64,000 nucleotides of DNA from Osedax fenrisi (GCA_964019155.1 OZ025242.1:9034321-9098320); one strand, 5' to 3'; positions 38,206 through 51,759 are shown, counted from the stretch's first letter. Numbers and translations are program-made. The notes: generated from the sequence alone by a model not told the origin.

Positions 38206-40803
38206 TGTATTAGCGTATTCACCTATTTCCTAGTATAAATTCAACCATACATTAGACATTCATATATGTATGTATATATATATATATATGAGATTTAAAC
38301 AGATAATAAATATAATTTCATCTTCATTTAATACATTTTATTCACATTTCAAAATGTTTTTTAGTAATGTAATTCAAAACCTGGTTTAATTAAATTTATT
38401 TCAAAAATTAGGTAGTTTAGAATATTTCTCTAATTTAGTATAATAAAGCTGTGAAATTACTAAGAAAAGTATTATTTAAACATACATATTAACTTAAAAT
38501 TAATGGGAATATTTATGGGAATTATCACTATTATTGAATCATATAATAATAATAAAATTAGAATGAAAACATATATGTTTAATCTATAGATTCTAACATT
38601 TTAATTAGTATCTGTCAACAAATTAGAATTGAATTTATCTAGAAATGTAACTATAAAAAGCATCTTTACGACACGCCATTATCAACTTAATTATGTATTA
38701 TGTAGTCTATCACCCTAACTGGGGTACATTTATTTATAATGTTTTATAAATTATGTATTTAATATATAATCATATTGCTGATTTAAAACATATATGTTTA
38801 ATTATTATATATCATCATATTTATATTGTAATTAATTTGTATTCATAATAATTAGTGTTCACTACATAGGTGCATATAAACATTACATTAAAGATAACAA
38901 TATTAGTTGTTTTATTAATTTTGTTTGCTATATTTAAACATGTATACATTAAAGTATGATCTCAGATGTATACAAATATAAATGGAAATAATTGATACAA
39001 CAATTTCCATAGAATGTAAAACCTGTAAATAAGAATATTAATTTGTATGTCTATTTTTATATATGAAATATACTATATATTAAATTTGTGATTCGATTTA
39101 TTGTAGATTTATATATCCTTTATATAAACAAACAAAATTAGTTTAATTTATTGAATAGTTTTATCTAACATTAATATTGAATGTAAGGATATATTTACTA
39201 TCTATTAACATATAAATGTGTGAAATGGCATTTCATACTATGGTTTCACTTAAATAAGTTATATTTGAACTTTGAACTATTTTCCTTTTCAGAGGGTATA
39301 CGTTATTACATACAAAACTCCTTTCTCTCACTTCCCCAAGTGCATAATATCTCATACCCATGTATTAATGCTTGTAACCTATAAATAGATTCATGACATC
39401 GTGGGGTCTACATCTACTAGAGGCTGTTCTTATGTTCTTCTACACCAGGTTATTATTTATTGCACATTCATAAACAATAGATCTAATGTATTAATATTAA
39501 ATACTGTATTAATTAGTATATTTAAAACATATTAACAATACATAATTAAACAATACAAAATATGATAATTACAAAATTGGTATTGAAATATACGAATATT
39601 CTTAACAATTCATTTTGTGAATAACAGAAGACGCATTTTATAAATTATTTAAAAAAATATTCTAGAACAACTAAATTTGTTTCTAAAAACCTTCTTTTAT
39701 GAATATTTATGAATAAGATGAATTTTTATTAAATAGAAAGTAAAATAGTTTTTAAATAATTACATTAAATTACATTTATTTATTTAAATATGACCAATTC
39801 AAATAGTATCCTAATGTTAAATAATGACATCTATCTAAATATTAACATTTCCTGCTTTCTTAAATGTAAATAAGAATAAGGCATATTTAAGAATAAATAT
39901 ATATATATAATATATATACATAAATGTCCATCGTTTTCTGAGTCAATAAACCTTTCTATTATTATTATTATTATTATTATATAAGAATACTATTAAATAT
40001 ATGTAATGACAAAACAATAATATACAAATATATTTATTTAATAATTAAAGATTTTAATACTATTTTATTATTATTTGTTTAATATATTATGTTTTATATG
40101 TAAACCATATAGCTTTGTAGTATATCTGCATATGTCCATTTAGATATGATCAAATAGCAAGTAACAGCATATATAATGTATGATTTGATTAATATTAAAT
40201 TTATATTTTAAAATACAACAAAATGAGAATATGCAATCATATAAATAAGTGTTTATTATTGTTGTAACATCTACGACTATCTTTAAATCTATCTTGGAAT
40301 ATTTCATATATAATTGTTTATGTATGAATTACGTATTTAGTCACACTCCATGACAGCATTCGATCACCAGAATCATATTTTTAATATATTATAATTCGTA
40401 TTAATGAACTGAGATATTATTAACTCGTATAGATAGTAAAACATAGGCATCCATAGTACTATATAATAATGTTATCGTTAAATATATAATTTTTATATAT
40501 TTTCATGATAATTATAATAAAATGTAAAATGCTAATAGACTTTATACAAAGACCTTTAAAAGAAATAGTAACTATAATTATGTGTATTCATGTTTATTTT
40601 ATTACAAACTATAACAAAAACAACGATAAACTTCTAATAAATAATTATCACTATTATTATTCATCTCAATGATTTCATTACTCAATAAATAACTTATCCA
40701 ATCCAACGTAACTCATGTAACCATATGATATATCATATATATATATATATAGTATTCCGTTTATGATCGTATAGTTTTCATAACTCATTGATGACACACA
40801 CAG
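38204..40803. other. AT-rich non-coding stretch
   Basis: No gene recognised. A good-looking plus-strand acceptor (CTATTTTCCTTTTCAG) at about 39293 leads into a 28-residue open stretch without family resemblance. (TTA)n lies at about 39957-39979. Confidence 0.4.
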
Positions 40804-40915
40804 AGACATGAAGTTAGTTACCAGATTGAAATGGGCCGTGCAGACATTCCTCGGAGGATATTTCTCATTCGTACTCGCGGCTAAACATTACAGATATCTT
40901 AATAAGAATAAATAA
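40804..40915 (+). CDS. Candidate small terminal exon with one helix
   Basis: After ACACACAG a frame with Met at 40808 reads MKLVTRLKWAVQTFLGGYFS, then FVLAAKHYRYLNKNK and TAA. One amphipathic-to-hydrophobic helix is flanked by basic residues. An AATAAA overlaps the stop, as in a terminal exon. The alternative frame (HEVSYQIEMGRADIPRRIFL...) is also open. Composition is richer in G+C than the flanks. I do not recognise it, and it could be a small protein or a last exon. Confidence 0.3.
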
Positions 40916-41030
40916 ATATATTTGTTGTCGTGTTTAATTATCATTAGCTTTATCAGATAGATTTATTCATTAAAATAATATATATATATATTAAAACCTT
41001 TACCTTTACGTTAGCCTAATGATAGAATAG

Positions 41031-41121
41031 TATTCGACTAGAATTACGTTCAAATAAAGTGGGTTTCATTATTCAAGCAGCTGACGATATTATCCGCTGT
41101 GTTGAAATAAAGCTTACCGAG
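41031..41121 (+). CDS. Candidate internal exon
   Basis: Between GATAGAATAG and a GAG|GTAGTG donor lies a 91-nt open stretch: IRLELRSNKVGFIIQAADDI, then IRCVEIKLTE. It looks protein-like with amphipathic helix character, but the acceptor lacks a good pyrimidine tract and I know no matching family. It could join an exon beyond recognition or be chance. Confidence 0.25.
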
Positions 41122-42944
41122 GTAGTGTGAGTAGAACTCTTTTGACTATCAAGAAGTTGATGAGAAGACTGGTACTATTAATTATATTTATTGAAATATA
41201 GTTACAACGATAAAATAACGATATTAAACGTATATTTATTTAATTAAAATTAAGTTCTATAACATAGTAAATAAATTTACAAATTTACTTTTAAGTCTTA
41301 TATCAATGTAAATTTTTAATTATTTATATAATCATCTGGATAATATTACTTATTGTATATTATATGGTATATACTAGCATGATGATTCACATACATATGT
41401 TTTCTTGTCTATAATTATAATAGCCTCAGTCTAAGTAATTAAGCATTAATAATTGTTGTGTTCGTCATGTTTTCAATTTGTAATCGATACCTTCACCTCT
41501 AATATGTTATTGATGTATTCAATATACTTTTGCATTGCTTTCTAATTAGGTTATCAATATTAATTAACGTAAGTATATTTTGCTAAATATATTGGATATT
41601 TTAATAGATATTAAATATACTATGTTCGTTACATAATATTTTTAATTTTCCGATGTAATTAATATGAACTACTTATGTACTTTGTGGCACATCATTGTAT
41701 ACACTAGAGAGTAAACAAGTTTTCTTATAATGCTTTCATCTCGTGTATTAATTAAAATATTTTAATATTCTAAAAGGGAGTATAATCATATACTTCACAA
41801 ATTAAGATTAAGATATAAGTTGATTAATTTGTAATTTAATAACAAAAATCAAAGTGGTTCAACCTGCCCCGATAATGGGATAAATGAAATAATAATTATA
41901 ATTATTAGTTATATATAATATTAAATAGTTAGTAGGGAATTATTAACATGTGTCAATCATTTAAATCGTAATTTAATTTTAAATTTAGTTATATTTTAAT
42001 TATAAAACAAACTAATGATATATAGTAATTTTAAAAGAGTAATACATTTTAATATAAATTTGAGTTGAGCTTAACTGACCTTAAAAGTAGACAAATTATA
42101 AAGAATTTATATTAATTAATAATTAATAAAATATTTATAATAACATATTTTTTTCTTCAACTTTTGATATTATAAGGGTAGTAATATTATAATGGGTAGA
42201 AATGCGTATTAAAATAAATATATGCTTTATTAATTGCAGAAATAACTAGGATGTTTCAAGCTTTTCCACACCCCTGTAGAATAGGATAAAAAAGGGATAC
42301 TCTTATGAATACTGATGCAGAGATATATTTAAATATGTTTCTATACGAGTAAAGGTTTATATATTTACAAGATATGATTAACTCTGATATCTATAGAGAC
42401 AGCTAACATATATCTAAATATAGTTTATAATAATTCAGTAATAAGTATATTACTTACTAATATTCCGAATATGTTATTACAAATAGGTATTTATTTATAG
42501 TAACATTTATCTGAATCATTAATATTTTATAATAAAATGTAATCTATTTTTGTAAACTGTTGATAAATTATACATTATTACATACTCATTTGTTTTATAT
42601 ATTATATATTATATTTGTTGTTACAAGTTATACTATTCTTTTAATCTTTAGCCATTTATTTTATTTTATGGAGTAATTTATAATTATTATACATATAGAA
42701 ATATGCAATTAGTTCATTTTATAAGACAGTTAATTTAGCACTAGAGTATGATCATATTAGTTTCTTCGTTCATATTGATGGAAACAATTTCTAATAAAAA
42801 GTATGCTATAATAATAATTTGAATATAAAAGATATATTAGATAACAGTAAGGAATAAAAAAATACGAGGGTGAATTATAATACCATGGTATATCTTTAAT
42901 ACCTATGGATGTTTTTCTAAAGTTCTGGGAAGCAAGGAGAAGAG
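41122..42944. other. AT-rich stretch with an isolated end-motif relic
   Basis: No gene recognised. GGTTCAACCTGCCCCGATAATGGG at 41856-41879 is a lone copy of the motif that forms the ends of the TA-flanked element at 45.8-48.6 kb. Confidence 0.5.
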
Positions 42945-43155
42945 CACTTTGGTAGCTAAGAGATTGTAGGATAGTGTGTAGACGTTTGAATTAGGTCAGA
43001 GCTATAGTTAGAATGGTATACCCTTCTTCCTCAGATACAAACCCCATTTTATCTACCTAATTCATATATTATTTTACCCCTATCTATAGCTCGGACCTAC
43101 TTCAAATTCGTACCATCCCATATACTCTTGGATACCTTAGCTATAGCTTCATACA
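42945..43155. repeat. Degraded inverted repeat
   Basis: GAATTAGGTCAGAGCTATAG on the left pairs imperfectly with CTATAGCTCGGACCTACTTC on the right, and GGTAGCTAAGAG pairs with the inverse of CTTGGATACCTTAGCTATAG. It looks like an old foldback element. Confidence 0.4.
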
Positions 43156-43317
43156 ATATTATTGGTGATAAGTTGTGCAGAACAGTGATTTATTCAGAAT
43201 ATTAATTATTGGTGTATAATGGATAATATTAGTTTTTGAGCTGTAGATTTGACAGATTTAATTAGTAAAATAGGGATATAAGTAGGTGATTCTAGAGAGG
43301 AAATGGCCTCTTAAGAG

Positions 43318-43388
43318 CACTATAGTAGGTTAGTAGAGCATTAGTAGCACTACTATAGTAGGTTAGTAGAGCATTAGTAGCACTACTA
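43318..43388. repeat. 33-bp tandem duplication
   Basis: ACTATAGTAGGTTAGTAGAG followed by CATTAGTAGCACT occurs twice head to tail. Confidence 0.85.
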
Positions 43389-44028
43389 CCTATCTTCATA
43401 AGGTTTCTGAAATGTAATTAGGTTTTTCTTTATTCATAATAGATAAATGTTGGAGGATTTCGTAATGGATGAGATATGATTCTCTAAGGATAATTATCAT
43501 CAACTACAAAACTTAGATATTTCGGAAGAATATATGGGTGATATATATCATCTTGTTTGGAGAAAAATTATAAAAAAATAATAATCAGAAATTTCTATTT
43601 TCTATTAAATAGGATATGTTTAGGTTTTTAGTTCTTGAAACATTTATAAAATAGTATATTAAATAGTGTAAGAGAGGAACCATAATATTATGCAAGTAGC
43701 GTCACACATTTGCAAATTAAAAATAAATGATCCAGAGAATATAATACAAATAAAATGTATGGTTATATTATAAAATGGTTATATTATATTATATATACCT
43801 AACTTATATATAAGTCTAGAATAAATATATTAATATAATTAATATATAAAATAAATATTTTTTACATTATTGAATCATTCATGATTCAAAATTAGTTTAA
43901 CTGAATAAACAGTGGTTTATTAATTTGTGTTTTCAGACCTAGCCTCTATTATTTTTGATTGAATAACCATTAATAATGATGTTATATATAAACTATGTAG
44001 GGAAATGGGAAATGGGAAAAGTCTTATA

Positions 44029-44291
44029 CGGGAAAGTAACCGAATACGGACACTCTCTGTAGGTATATCAGAAACCATAAATCATACAAAAAAAATATTT
44101 AATGAATAAAATATGCATAATTATATAAATAATCTAAATAAGTATTTTTTATTTTTAATAATTAAAAATAGTGCTGATATATCTAATAAACTGATTTTTT
44201 TATTACGTTTTTAAATTTATGAAAAAAAAATTTCAACATAAAATGTTAATACCATTTATTGTTAAAGTGTCCGTATTATGTTACTTTCCCC
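44029..44291. mobile_element. TA-flanked TIR element, family A, copy 1 (short)
   Basis: Ends GGGAAAGTAACCGAATACGGACAC and GTGTCCGTATTATGTTACTTTCCCC are inverted repeats; 263 bp. Internal blocks near the ends match the longer copies at 46.5-48.0 and 61.1-61.9 kb. This is a deletion derivative lacking the central echo motifs. Confidence 0.8.
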
Positions 44292-44641
44292 AATACGAAT
44301 GACCAGTTGGAGAAGTCACTCGTATTCTATATATATATATATATATATATATAGGCTGCATGAGAACAGTCTCATATTATGCGTATAATATACAATGTAT
44401 ATAGACAAGTGGTCGATTTATGGGGGCGTGGCGTAACTGGTGCAAGTATTGAGTCACGGTCAGCAGTGAATCACCAATATATCAATGAATCACCACCAAT
44501 GTACTAATACTAATTTAAAAAGAGGGACGTGACAATTAGTAGCTCATAAAACAGTGACTTAAGCGATTTGATGTGCTTGTGTAACAATGTGTGTTTACCA
44601 ATACAAGTAGGTAATAACAATAGTTTACTGTAATATATATA

Positions 44642-45620
44642 GGGGAAAGTCTCCGATTACCGACCCCTAAATGATTAGTTGTAATAACTTAATCAATATT
44701 AAATATATTTAATTGAAATTTTGTAATTTGAGTAATATTATGGCAACGAATAATATTGCTATTTTAAATGTTTGATATAATTATATTTACAAGAATAAAC
44801 AGGGGGGTCGGTAATCGGATACATGTGCATAATACCGACCCCCTTCCCCTATTACCGACCCCCTAAAATAATCGTGGTATAAATAATTGTAGTATTATAA
44901 TATCCAATAAAAATAGTAGATATACCTACATACATTTAATTAATTATAACATAACGTAATTTATTTTTTATTGAATTTATGTTTTAATAGTAATATTAAA
45001 TTTAAATTTAAACTTTATAGTAATTATATTAAAATAGTATATATTATTATTTAATATTTATTTATTAATCAATATGTATATAAATAACTGGAATCATGAA
45101 TCCTAAATCTATGTCAATGATACACAAACAAGTTATAACATAATTTAAAGTTAAATACGGATCTATTTTGATTGGATATTATAAATCACATGGTGTCGGT
45201 AGGGTGGGTCGGTAGGGCCTATTAGGGTAATTTAGGGGACGGTAATAGGACAATAATATGAGTTGCCATAAATAAGATATATTGGTTAATAGTTATTCAA
45301 ATTAAATTATTTTTATAATTGTTATAAACATTTTATTGATCTACAATATTATGCATAGTATTAAGTTTTCTTTTAATTATTAAAGTATTTACAATGATTT
45401 AAAAAAAGTTATTATTCAAATATTTAAAAAATAAAAACCGAATATTACATTTTATCAAATAATAATTGAAGGATTAAATATTTTTTAAAACAAAATACTT
45501 ATTCATATTTATCATTACATTACTAACAGTTCGTATATATATTATTTTTTGATATCTCTTATAGTTACTGAGATACGAGAGAGGTCGGTATTAGGAGGGG
45601 GTCGGTAATCGGTGACTTTC

Positions 45621-45623
<3 letters not shown>
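44642..45623. mobile_element. TA-flanked TIR element, family B
   Basis: Ends GGGGAAAGTCTCCGATTACC and GGTAATCGGTGACTTTCCCC in inverted orientation, each next to TA (a likely TA target duplication), 982 bp. At 44803-44871 the end motif recurs three times, as GGGGGTCGGTAATCGG, ATACCGACCCCC and ATTACCGACCCCC. The plan is the same as family A with different sequence. No open frame. Confidence 0.85.
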
Positions 45624-45661
<38 letters not shown>

Positions 45662-46202
45662 TATATTATTATATACTATATATTATATCATATGAAATTT
45701 ATCAAGTACAGATTTATCCTCTAGTTATTATATTACATTACTTATATGACCTGTAGGTATATATACATAATAATACACACTTATTTATTCCCACAATTAT
45801 GGGAGAGCGGGTCAGGTTGAGCCAGTTTTTTATTAAAACACATTTATCTAGTAATTTTATGAATATATTTTAATAAAATAAAGTGCATAATCTCATAATA
45901 TAGTTTACGATAAATCAATAACATTCATAAATCAATGTAATGATAAATAATTAATTATATAATTAAATCATTATTTTTTTTAAATTTAGCTCAACCTGCC
46001 CCGTCTAAAATGGCAGGTTGAGCCAAATAGAAAAAATGTAAAATTAAAGATATATTTAAAAAATAAACATAGTTAAAGTTATATATTTATTAGTTATTCA
46101 TACGTATATGCATCAAGATTAATATCAAAAAAAATGTAACGTTTAAGGTGATCGGTTAGATTTTCTTTAGATGCTCTCAGTTTAAATCCAGTATATATAT
46201 AT

Positions 46203-46258
<56 letters not shown>

Positions 46259-46469
46259 ATATATATCATATACCGTAGCATTCAGTTTTCTTTTATAATT
46301 TCTCACTATCTAGTAAAATATAAATAATATTAATGAAAGGTAAATAACAAAATTAAATAATTAACAAATTTGTATCAACTAATTAGTTAATAACATAATT
46401 AATTAATAATTATGGTAATTATAATTAGTAATATAATTACTTTGTAATAATAGGTTAACATATTATGTA

Positions 46470-47985
46470 GGGGAAAGTAACCTAATACGGACACTTTAAC
46501 AATAAATGGTCTTAGCATTTTATGACTCATTATTTTTATTCAAAAATTACAATATATTAATATTTTATGATTATAGATATTATTGTGATTTTAAAATTTT
46601 ATTTAATCTTTTAAGGGGATGGCACACGACGCCCGCCTCTCTATGTATAGAGATAGCAAATAATGGGTCTACGCAAAACTAGGCGCGCAGATTTATATTC
46701 ATTGAATTGAGCTAATTTTTGTTATATTCTATTCATTAAATGTATACACAACCTATTACAGGACGTAATTTTTATAAAATATATTATATAACATATATAT
46801 ATATATATATGCACACATTTTAATTTTTTAATTTACGGAATTTCTATAGAAATTGTTATTTTTTGCAACTATACATATACAAATTTAGAAAATTACGCCT
46901 GTAATAGTATTCATATATATGTTATTTATATAATGCAATACAAATTAGTAGAATACATATACTAGTTTTTGTTATACCTAAGTTTATACAAACATACCTA
47001 GCGCGAAATAATTATTCTGAGAAAACAGCATTTGAAAGTTGAAAGTATACATATCTATTGATAATACAACAATTTAGAAATCAATTTTATGGCATTTCTA
47101 GATTGAATTCGCAGCTGATATTTATACAGATACTAAAACACACTACATGTATTAATATTATGGAATAAAAAATAAATACAAAATCTTTTTTTTTTAATCA
47201 TTTTGAACACTGGGACATCCCCTTAATTCCATATATAACGGGGGTGTCCGTATTCGGTACCCATGTCCGAATACGGACACCCTGTGTTATAATACGGACA
47301 CCCTATATACCAATAGATAAACTATATATTATTAATGAATCAATCAGACAAACTATAATTACATTATTTATAATTAATTTTATGAAAAATTTATTCTAAT
47401 TTAATTAGTTAATAATTTATTTATTTTTATTATTTTTTTATTAATAATACAATTTAAATATCTAAATAATAATTTTTTTAAATTTAGCTTTATTGGTGGT
47501 ATTAATATTATAACGTACGCGATTTCTATGAATATCAGAATAGTGCATACACTGCACGCTGATTGGTTATAGGGTGTCCGTATTAAGACATCTAGAGTGT
47601 CCGTATTAGGAACTTATATGACCTCTAGATATATGCTTATAACTTAATGAATATTTGATACAAAATATAGAAATTATATATATAATTTTAGAATGTTTTA
47701 ATATTTAATAATATAGTGTTATATTTTATATCGATACATTTGTATAATCTTGAGAAGGTTTTAAGTTGACATTTTTTTTCATAAATTTAAAAACGTAATA
47801 AAAAAATCAGTTTATTGGATATATTAGCAATATTTTGTATAATTCAAAAATAAAAAATACTTTTTTAGACTATTTTTATAATTATGAATATTTTATTCAT
47901 TAAACATTTTTTTGTAGGATTTATGGTTTCTGAGATACCGAGAGTGTCCGTATTCGGGCAATGTCCGTATTCGGTTACTTTCCCC
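46470..47985. mobile_element. TA-flanked TIR element, family A, copy 2
   Basis: GGGGAAAGTAACCTAATACGGACAC at the left and GTCCGTATTCGGTTACTTTCCCC at the right, with TA on both sides; 1516 bp, or 900 bp without the nested TTAA element. The end motif GTGTCCGTATT recurs internally at about 47243-47304, 47575-47609 and 47944-47972 in both orientations. Confidence 0.85.
46611..47226. mobile_element. TTAA-flanked TIR element, copy 2 (nested in family A)
   Basis: TTAA|GGGGATGGCACAC at the left and GGACATCCCC|TTAA at the right, 616 bp. It shares CCTAGCGCGAAATAATTATT (about 46997) and neighbouring sequence with the copy at 32.1 kb. The paralogous family A copy at 61.2 kb lacks it, giving an approximate empty site. 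Confidence 0.8.
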
Positions 47986-48609
47986 TAATTAAATAAGTAA
48001 TAGTAATAGATCTACCCAATATATATTTTGTGTACTTTATTTAAATTAAAATAAGTTATTTAAATTATTTAAATTAATTATTGAATTATTTAAAATGATT
48101 ACTCAATTATATTTTTAATTAATTAGATTACTATTATTATTTAAATAAGTCATTAACTAATTAAATAAATGAATAAATACATATGTTTAATGATATACGG
48201 GGGACAGCTTGTCCCTATGGTCAACCTTCCCCGTTTGCTATGGTCAATCTGCCCTATATCACTAATATATATAAAAGTAAGTTAATTAATTTTTGAATGT
48301 TAATTTTTGAATTTTTTATTTTATGATATATAGTATATTAAATATATTTTATTTATATACCATTAATAATACTATGTTATTACAAAATATATTAATAATA
48401 TCAAATTTAAACTTACTATCCCACCAACGAGTTTTTCATAAAAGTTTAATAATTAAATAATATTTTAAATAGTTAAAATAAATAATGTTTTAGTTGTTAT
48501 AATAATTCTAAATATAGGTGTACACTGTACATACATGTATTAAAAATTACATTAAGATATTTATTAATAGAAGAACTAATTGAGATGGTCAATCTGCCCC
48601 GCTCTCCCC

Positions 48610-48619
48610 TACACTACAT

Positions 48620-48664
<45 letters not shown>

Positions 48665-49980
48665 ATAATTTAACCATTTGGTAGACAATGCAAAATATCA
48701 TTATTTTGTAGATTTTTTTTAAAAGATAGCCATGAAGGTGAAAATGTACATATTAATTAATTATTTGATAAATATTTAAATATATTTAATTATCTTTTCA
48801 AAATATTGAATAATAAACAATATTTAAAAATAACGTCTACCAAATATATATTACGTATACGTGATGATTGTGTAGACAATGTTAACATTTATTGTATGAC
48901 ATTATGCTTTGGATATTCGCTCTAACTCTACTATTGCCTCAGATATTTTCTATATTTAATGGTAAACAAAATACGCGCATGTACAATTATTGAGTAAATA
49001 AATTACTAAATTGTACTAAATAAATAAATTGTATACAAAATAATCATGTCTACCAAATAGTTAATATTATGCTAGAAATGTTTACCAAATCATGTAAAGT
49101 TATATAATAATAATAATAATAATAATATATACGTGTGTGTGTGTAAAAATAGACAATCTGTGAAACTCACTTTTGCCATGTAAACACCATCTTAGATTAT
49201 ACATTTTTGCTAACATTTTAGATAAATGAGATAATGATATTGATATATGTAGTTTAAAAATTACCTCGTTATAAATTGTGATACCAGGAATTTAAAATTC
49301 ACTAATATATTTAATATTTATTCCATTTAATGAAATGTTCTGGTAGATTCTAAATATTTATAATATAATTATTAAAAATTTATGAAATATATATATACAG
49401 AGAATAACTTATCACATTACGTTATTATAAATAAGTAGCCACTATACATATTGGTTATATATATATAACATATTATTTAGTATAACTTTTACAATTATAA
49501 AAAATAACCGAATAATACATTAGCAAATAAAGATACAATAAACTTTGTAAGACTCAAAAATTGAAAATAAATTTAAAACATATAAATGAAGGAAAATGTA
49601 GAACTGTGGAAAAATCACATCCTCTCAAAATGAGTTATGCCTGCACACGGAAAGACACGTGGAAAGTGTGCTAAGAACAACACTTACTAATCAATGTGCA
49701 AAGCTGAGGGAAATTATATACCGGTAAGTAGGTACCTATATATTATACTGGACGGAATATATTTAGTCTAAGACTCGTAGACTACGAGCACATATATACG
49801 ATATTCATGCAGTAGACAAATTAGAGTGCAACGAACATACTGTAACATCGAAAACAGAACGGGGTTCAAGTGTGACATTTCAAATAGATAATCGTGCATC
49901 TGTAAATGTATACATTTGTATACATTTGTACACATGTGTATACATTTGTACACATGTGTACACATACTGATACTATATTA
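48610..49980. other. AT-rich stretch with minisatellites
   Basis: (TA)n at 48622-48661, (TAA)n and (GT)n near 49106-49143, and a 12-mer-like TACATTTGTA/CACATGTGTA minisatellite at 49909-49967. A minus-strand frame at 49768-49965 is mostly that minisatellite. No gene recognised. Confidence 0.5.
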
Positions 49981-50039
49981 TCCGTATCGGTGTATCAGAA
50001 AGCGAGCAAAGATTACTAGAATAAGAAAATCAAAGAATT

Positions 50040-50690
50040 AAAACAACACATATTACGACATTTGGCGGTAGTACTATCTGGAACATTAAAGGAGAAGTTA
50101 TAATTCGTGTATAAAGAATAACTAGGAACTGACGAATACGACTAGGTAGGTTGATGGAGATCAATTACACCCAATCTTAGAAAGATCATCAGGCATTGAA
50201 TTATAATGCATCAAGATACTTGATAATGATGAATTTTACAATGTCAACCGCATCGAAGATGAATTAGACACGAAGAAAATAAGTTATATGTTTCCAGTAT
50301 TTTATGACAACGTTAGATTATTAAAAGGAGCGTACCACATTAAAATCAATATGGAAATTGAACAAACATACAAAACGTACAGTATCCGCCCCAATGAGGG
50401 AAAGAGTGAAGACAAAACTTGAGGAATTAGATGAATTGGAATAATAACGAAAGTAACGGAATCTACAGAATGGATTTCACCTATGGTGGTGAAGGTATGG
50501 AAATTTGGGGACATAATGATCTGTTTGGATCCAAAGGATCTAAACAAATATATACATAGGTAATATTACCCATTAATAATGGGCCATTATCTATTATTGA
50601 AGATATTACCACAAGAATTAATAACGCGAAAATATTTTCTATATTCGACGTAATAAATGGATTTTGGCAAATAGAAATTAATTAAAAGTT
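50040..50690 (+). pseudogene. Ty3-type LTR retrotransposon pol relic
   Basis: Translated fragments follow the order of a Ty3/gypsy pol: a protease-to-RT linker (TTFGGSTIWNIKGEV near 50059, GAYHIKINMEIEQTYKTYSI near 50330), then RT. The RT pieces are IITKVTESTEWISPMVVKVW, GDIMICLDPKDLNKYI and KYFLYSTQ...MDFGK, matching the WxSPxVxxxKxxGxxRxCxDxxxLN pattern. Frameshifts and stops occur throughout, and no LTRs or catalytic YxDD region were found. It ends at a hexanucleotide microsatellite. Confidence 0.75.
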
Positions 50691-50697
50691 ATCAATG

Positions 50698-50786
50698 TTA
50701 ACAATTACCATTACCATTACCATTACAACTACCTTTATCATTACCATTACCATTACCTTTACCATTATTTATTACATTACCATGAA
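50698..50786. repeat. (ATTACC)n microsatellite
   Basis: Imperfect tandem ATTACC/CTTTACC hexamers directly after the pol relic. Confidence 0.9.
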
Positions 50787-51059
50787 TAATAGTCCACATT
50801 CTCGCATATAATAACTGCGTAGGAATAACCTATATAGGATAACATAAGATAATAAAAGAATAACCTATGATAATTATCCGCACCCCTCTAATGTGATCAA
50901 AACCCGAATGATTAACATGATAAGTATACGAGCTACTTTCTACAGATGTTTCCTATTTTAATCATAGCATACAGAATAAATTACATATTTAGACAGAATT
51001 ATTAATAATAATATTCATTTGATGATCGTTTACGTAAATATAGAAACTATAGATAATCT

Positions 51060-51195
51060 AATAATAATTGTAAAACGAAATAAACTCCAATGGAATGGAT
51101 ACGTTAAAAGATCACTCGAAATGTAAAACATTATATTACAAGAATATGTTTAAGGATAATGAAAAAGAGGATGGACTAGAAATACATTGATCGCT
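51060..51195 (+). pseudogene. Possible retroelement C-terminal relic
   Basis: VKRNKLQWNGYVKRSLE followed by a KRGW-type stretch resembles the RxRLxWxGHVxRM...KRxRGRP tail common in invertebrate LINE and relic ORFs. Stops interrupt it. Very degraded; low certainty. Confidence 0.3.
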
Positions 51196-51759
51196 AATTA
51201 GTGAATAATGGACAGGTTTTTCTTTTTAAAAATCTACAAATTTAAATTCCTAAAAATCTCTTTTTGAAAACGATTGGCGTTATTATATTATAATAGGAAA
51301 TCGTAGACAAAAGTTGTATGTGAAAATACCATGAGGTCCCCTATGGCTGTCAAATGAGCTATTGTTCCAATAGCTATATCTACATATATGATATCAAAGT
51401 ACAAGGTGAGATATACATAATTCTGAATTATAGAAAATCCGTACTTTAGAGTAATATACCTATATACCTATAAACTATATTAAAATTTTAATTTATATAA
51501 ATGTAAAGTTATGATCCCTCATAATTGCATATATATATTATAGATATAACATTAAATTCATGATATATAGTATATATATATATAATACATCTTACGACTA
51601 CATTGGTTACTAAAAGTATGTATATATGTATCCTAATATACAATATTATATTTGATTAAATTATATATTAATATTTAAGAAATTAATTATTGTATTGATG
51701 TCCTAACCATTTACAATCTCCACAAAATAGTACATATCTATTCTAATTAAACTATTTCA

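Larger units (their letters stand above)
45801..48609. mobile_element. TA-flanked TIR element, family C (host of nested insertions)
   Basis: Left end GGGAGAGCGGGTCAGGTTGAGCC and right end GGTCAATCTGCCCCGCTCTCCCC are inverted; a TA follows the right end. Internal echoes of the end motif are at about 45990-46025 (CAACCTGCCCCGTCTAAAAT, GGCAGGTTGAGCC) and 48225-48256. Without the nested family A element it is about 1.3 kb. The frame at 46094-46306 is (TA)n-driven and not a gene. Confidence 0.65.
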
